This document shows positions 63,575 to 64,000 of a stretch of DNA of 64,000 bases, one piece after another. Every line of letters begins with the position of its first letter. Positions within the stretch are counted from its first letter, which is position 1. A model generated the notes under the pieces. The model had not been told where the DNA came from. It worked only from the letters and a program-made list of their open reading frames with translations, and searched no databases. The DNA is from Hymenobacter sp. UV11 (GTDB lineage Bacteria > Bacteroidota > Bacteroidia > Cytophagales > Hymenobacteraceae), in NCBI RefSeq assembly GCF_004684095.1, contig NZ_SRII01000003.1, positions 186,001-250,000 on the forward strand, in the 5' to 3' direction. Made by a program: the position numbers and the translations under genes.

Positions 63575-64000
63575 CTAGCGCACGCCCGCGGCGGGGGCAG
63601 TAGTCCGGGTGGGCACTAGGGCGTAGAACTGCTGGCGGCCGTAGTGAAAGCTGACCAGCTTATCCTGGCTCAGGTAGGGAAAACCCAGCACACCCTGGTA
63701 CGGCAGCGGCTGGCCGTTGGCGGGTCGAGCAAAGGCCGCCAGCTGCACGGGCATCCCCTGCCAACTAGTTTCCCCCACCACCGCTTCGCGCAGCATACTA
63801 CGCCGCACGAGTTGCCGGTGGCCATCGGCGCCCGTTGAGGGCTCCGCGGCGCCCGGCTGGGGGCGGTCGGGCAAGGGCAGCGTGCGGCAGAAGGTGGTGT
63901 CGAGCTGGTTATCGGCGGCCCCGGTATCGAGCAGCCACCGCACGGGTGCCTGGCCGATAAAGCCGGCCGCCACGGGGAAGCCCCTGCCCGGCACCAGAGT
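63575..64000 (-). CDS. Retropepsin-like aspartyl protease, partial at window end
   Basis: At least 140 residues with the active-site motif VRWLLDTGAADNQLD and the C-terminal flap-side block GVLGFPYLSQDKLVSFHYGRQQFYAL, as in bacterial retropepsin/clan AA proteases. The preceding residues (VPGRGFPVAAGFIGQ) look like the usual strand before the active site and run off the window edge, so the N-terminus, probably with a signal peptide, lies outside. Its stop is 2 nt from the pseudogene's stop. Confidence 0.75.
   Translation of the reverse strand, partial: TLVPGRGFPVAAGFIGQAPVRWLLDTGAADNQLDTTFCRTLPLPDRPQPGAAEPSTGADGHRQLVRRSMLREAVVGETSWQGMPVQLAAFARPANGQPLPYQGVLGFPYLSQDKLVSFHYGRQQFYALVPTRTTAPAAGVR

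Overview
The window looks like a piece of chromosome from a high-GC member of the Bacteroidota, most likely Hymenobacter or a close relative in the Cytophagales. The pointers are three proteins with type IX secretion (T9SS) C-terminal sorting domains or their recognisable style, DUF4468, DUF2490 and outer-membrane beta-barrel families typical of the phylum, TAnnTTTG-type promoters, and GC-rich coding sequence. A short motif, GGGGTAGGG or its complement, recurs throughout in genes and gaps. The genus assignment is inference from gene content, not a database match.

Layout. 0.1-5.2 kb: clpB, an IS1-family transposase remnant, a small secreted protein and a flavin amine oxidase. 5.2-14.6 kb: a minus-strand sulfate assimilation operon, read as promoter, SAM riboswitch, terminator, cysH, cysD, cysN, cysJ, a DUF2490 protein, cysI, and a siroheme-synthase-like/TauE fusion. 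CysH carries the Cys pairs of an APS reductase, which fits the absence of an APS kinase gene. 14.7-18.8 kb: pruA, a YjjG-type phosphatase, a 2Fe-2S ferredoxin, an ArsR regulator and a divergent envelope protein. 18.8-23.4 kb: NDH-2 convergent with a nuoM-nuoN pair. 23.6-27.1 kb: a selenium block (mnmH, VOC protein, selD) and a GluQ-like tRNA synthetase paralogue. 27.2-41.8 kb: M43 metalloprotease, endonuclease V, two DUF1990-type paralogues, alcohol dehydrogenase, DUF4468 protein, membrane M28 peptidase, two T9SS cargo proteins and an exonuclease. 41.8-55.7 kb: a membrane AraC regulator, a large outer-membrane protein, clpC, WbqC, LpxL-like acyltransferase, Sua5, MltG, thioesterase and YihY.

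From 55.8 kb the character changes. Two tandem tRNA-Ser genes are followed by an accessory stretch with AT-richer genes, remnants and an insertion sequence. It holds a candidate small RNA or leader, a tightly coupled two-gene operon (a DUF4747-like soluble protein plus a 4-TM membrane protein) whose second gene has lost its original 3' end to an IS5/IS427-type element, a papain-like/MORN-repeat protein, pseudogenes and a partial retropepsin-like protease. This two-gene unit is the best candidate here for an undescribed system, possibly anti-phage.

A second theme is the gaps between ordinary genes. Many contain long, nearly perfect inverted repeats with arms of 24-49 bp, often different in sequence but alike in architecture. 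Several supply the actual start or stop codons of the flanking genes.
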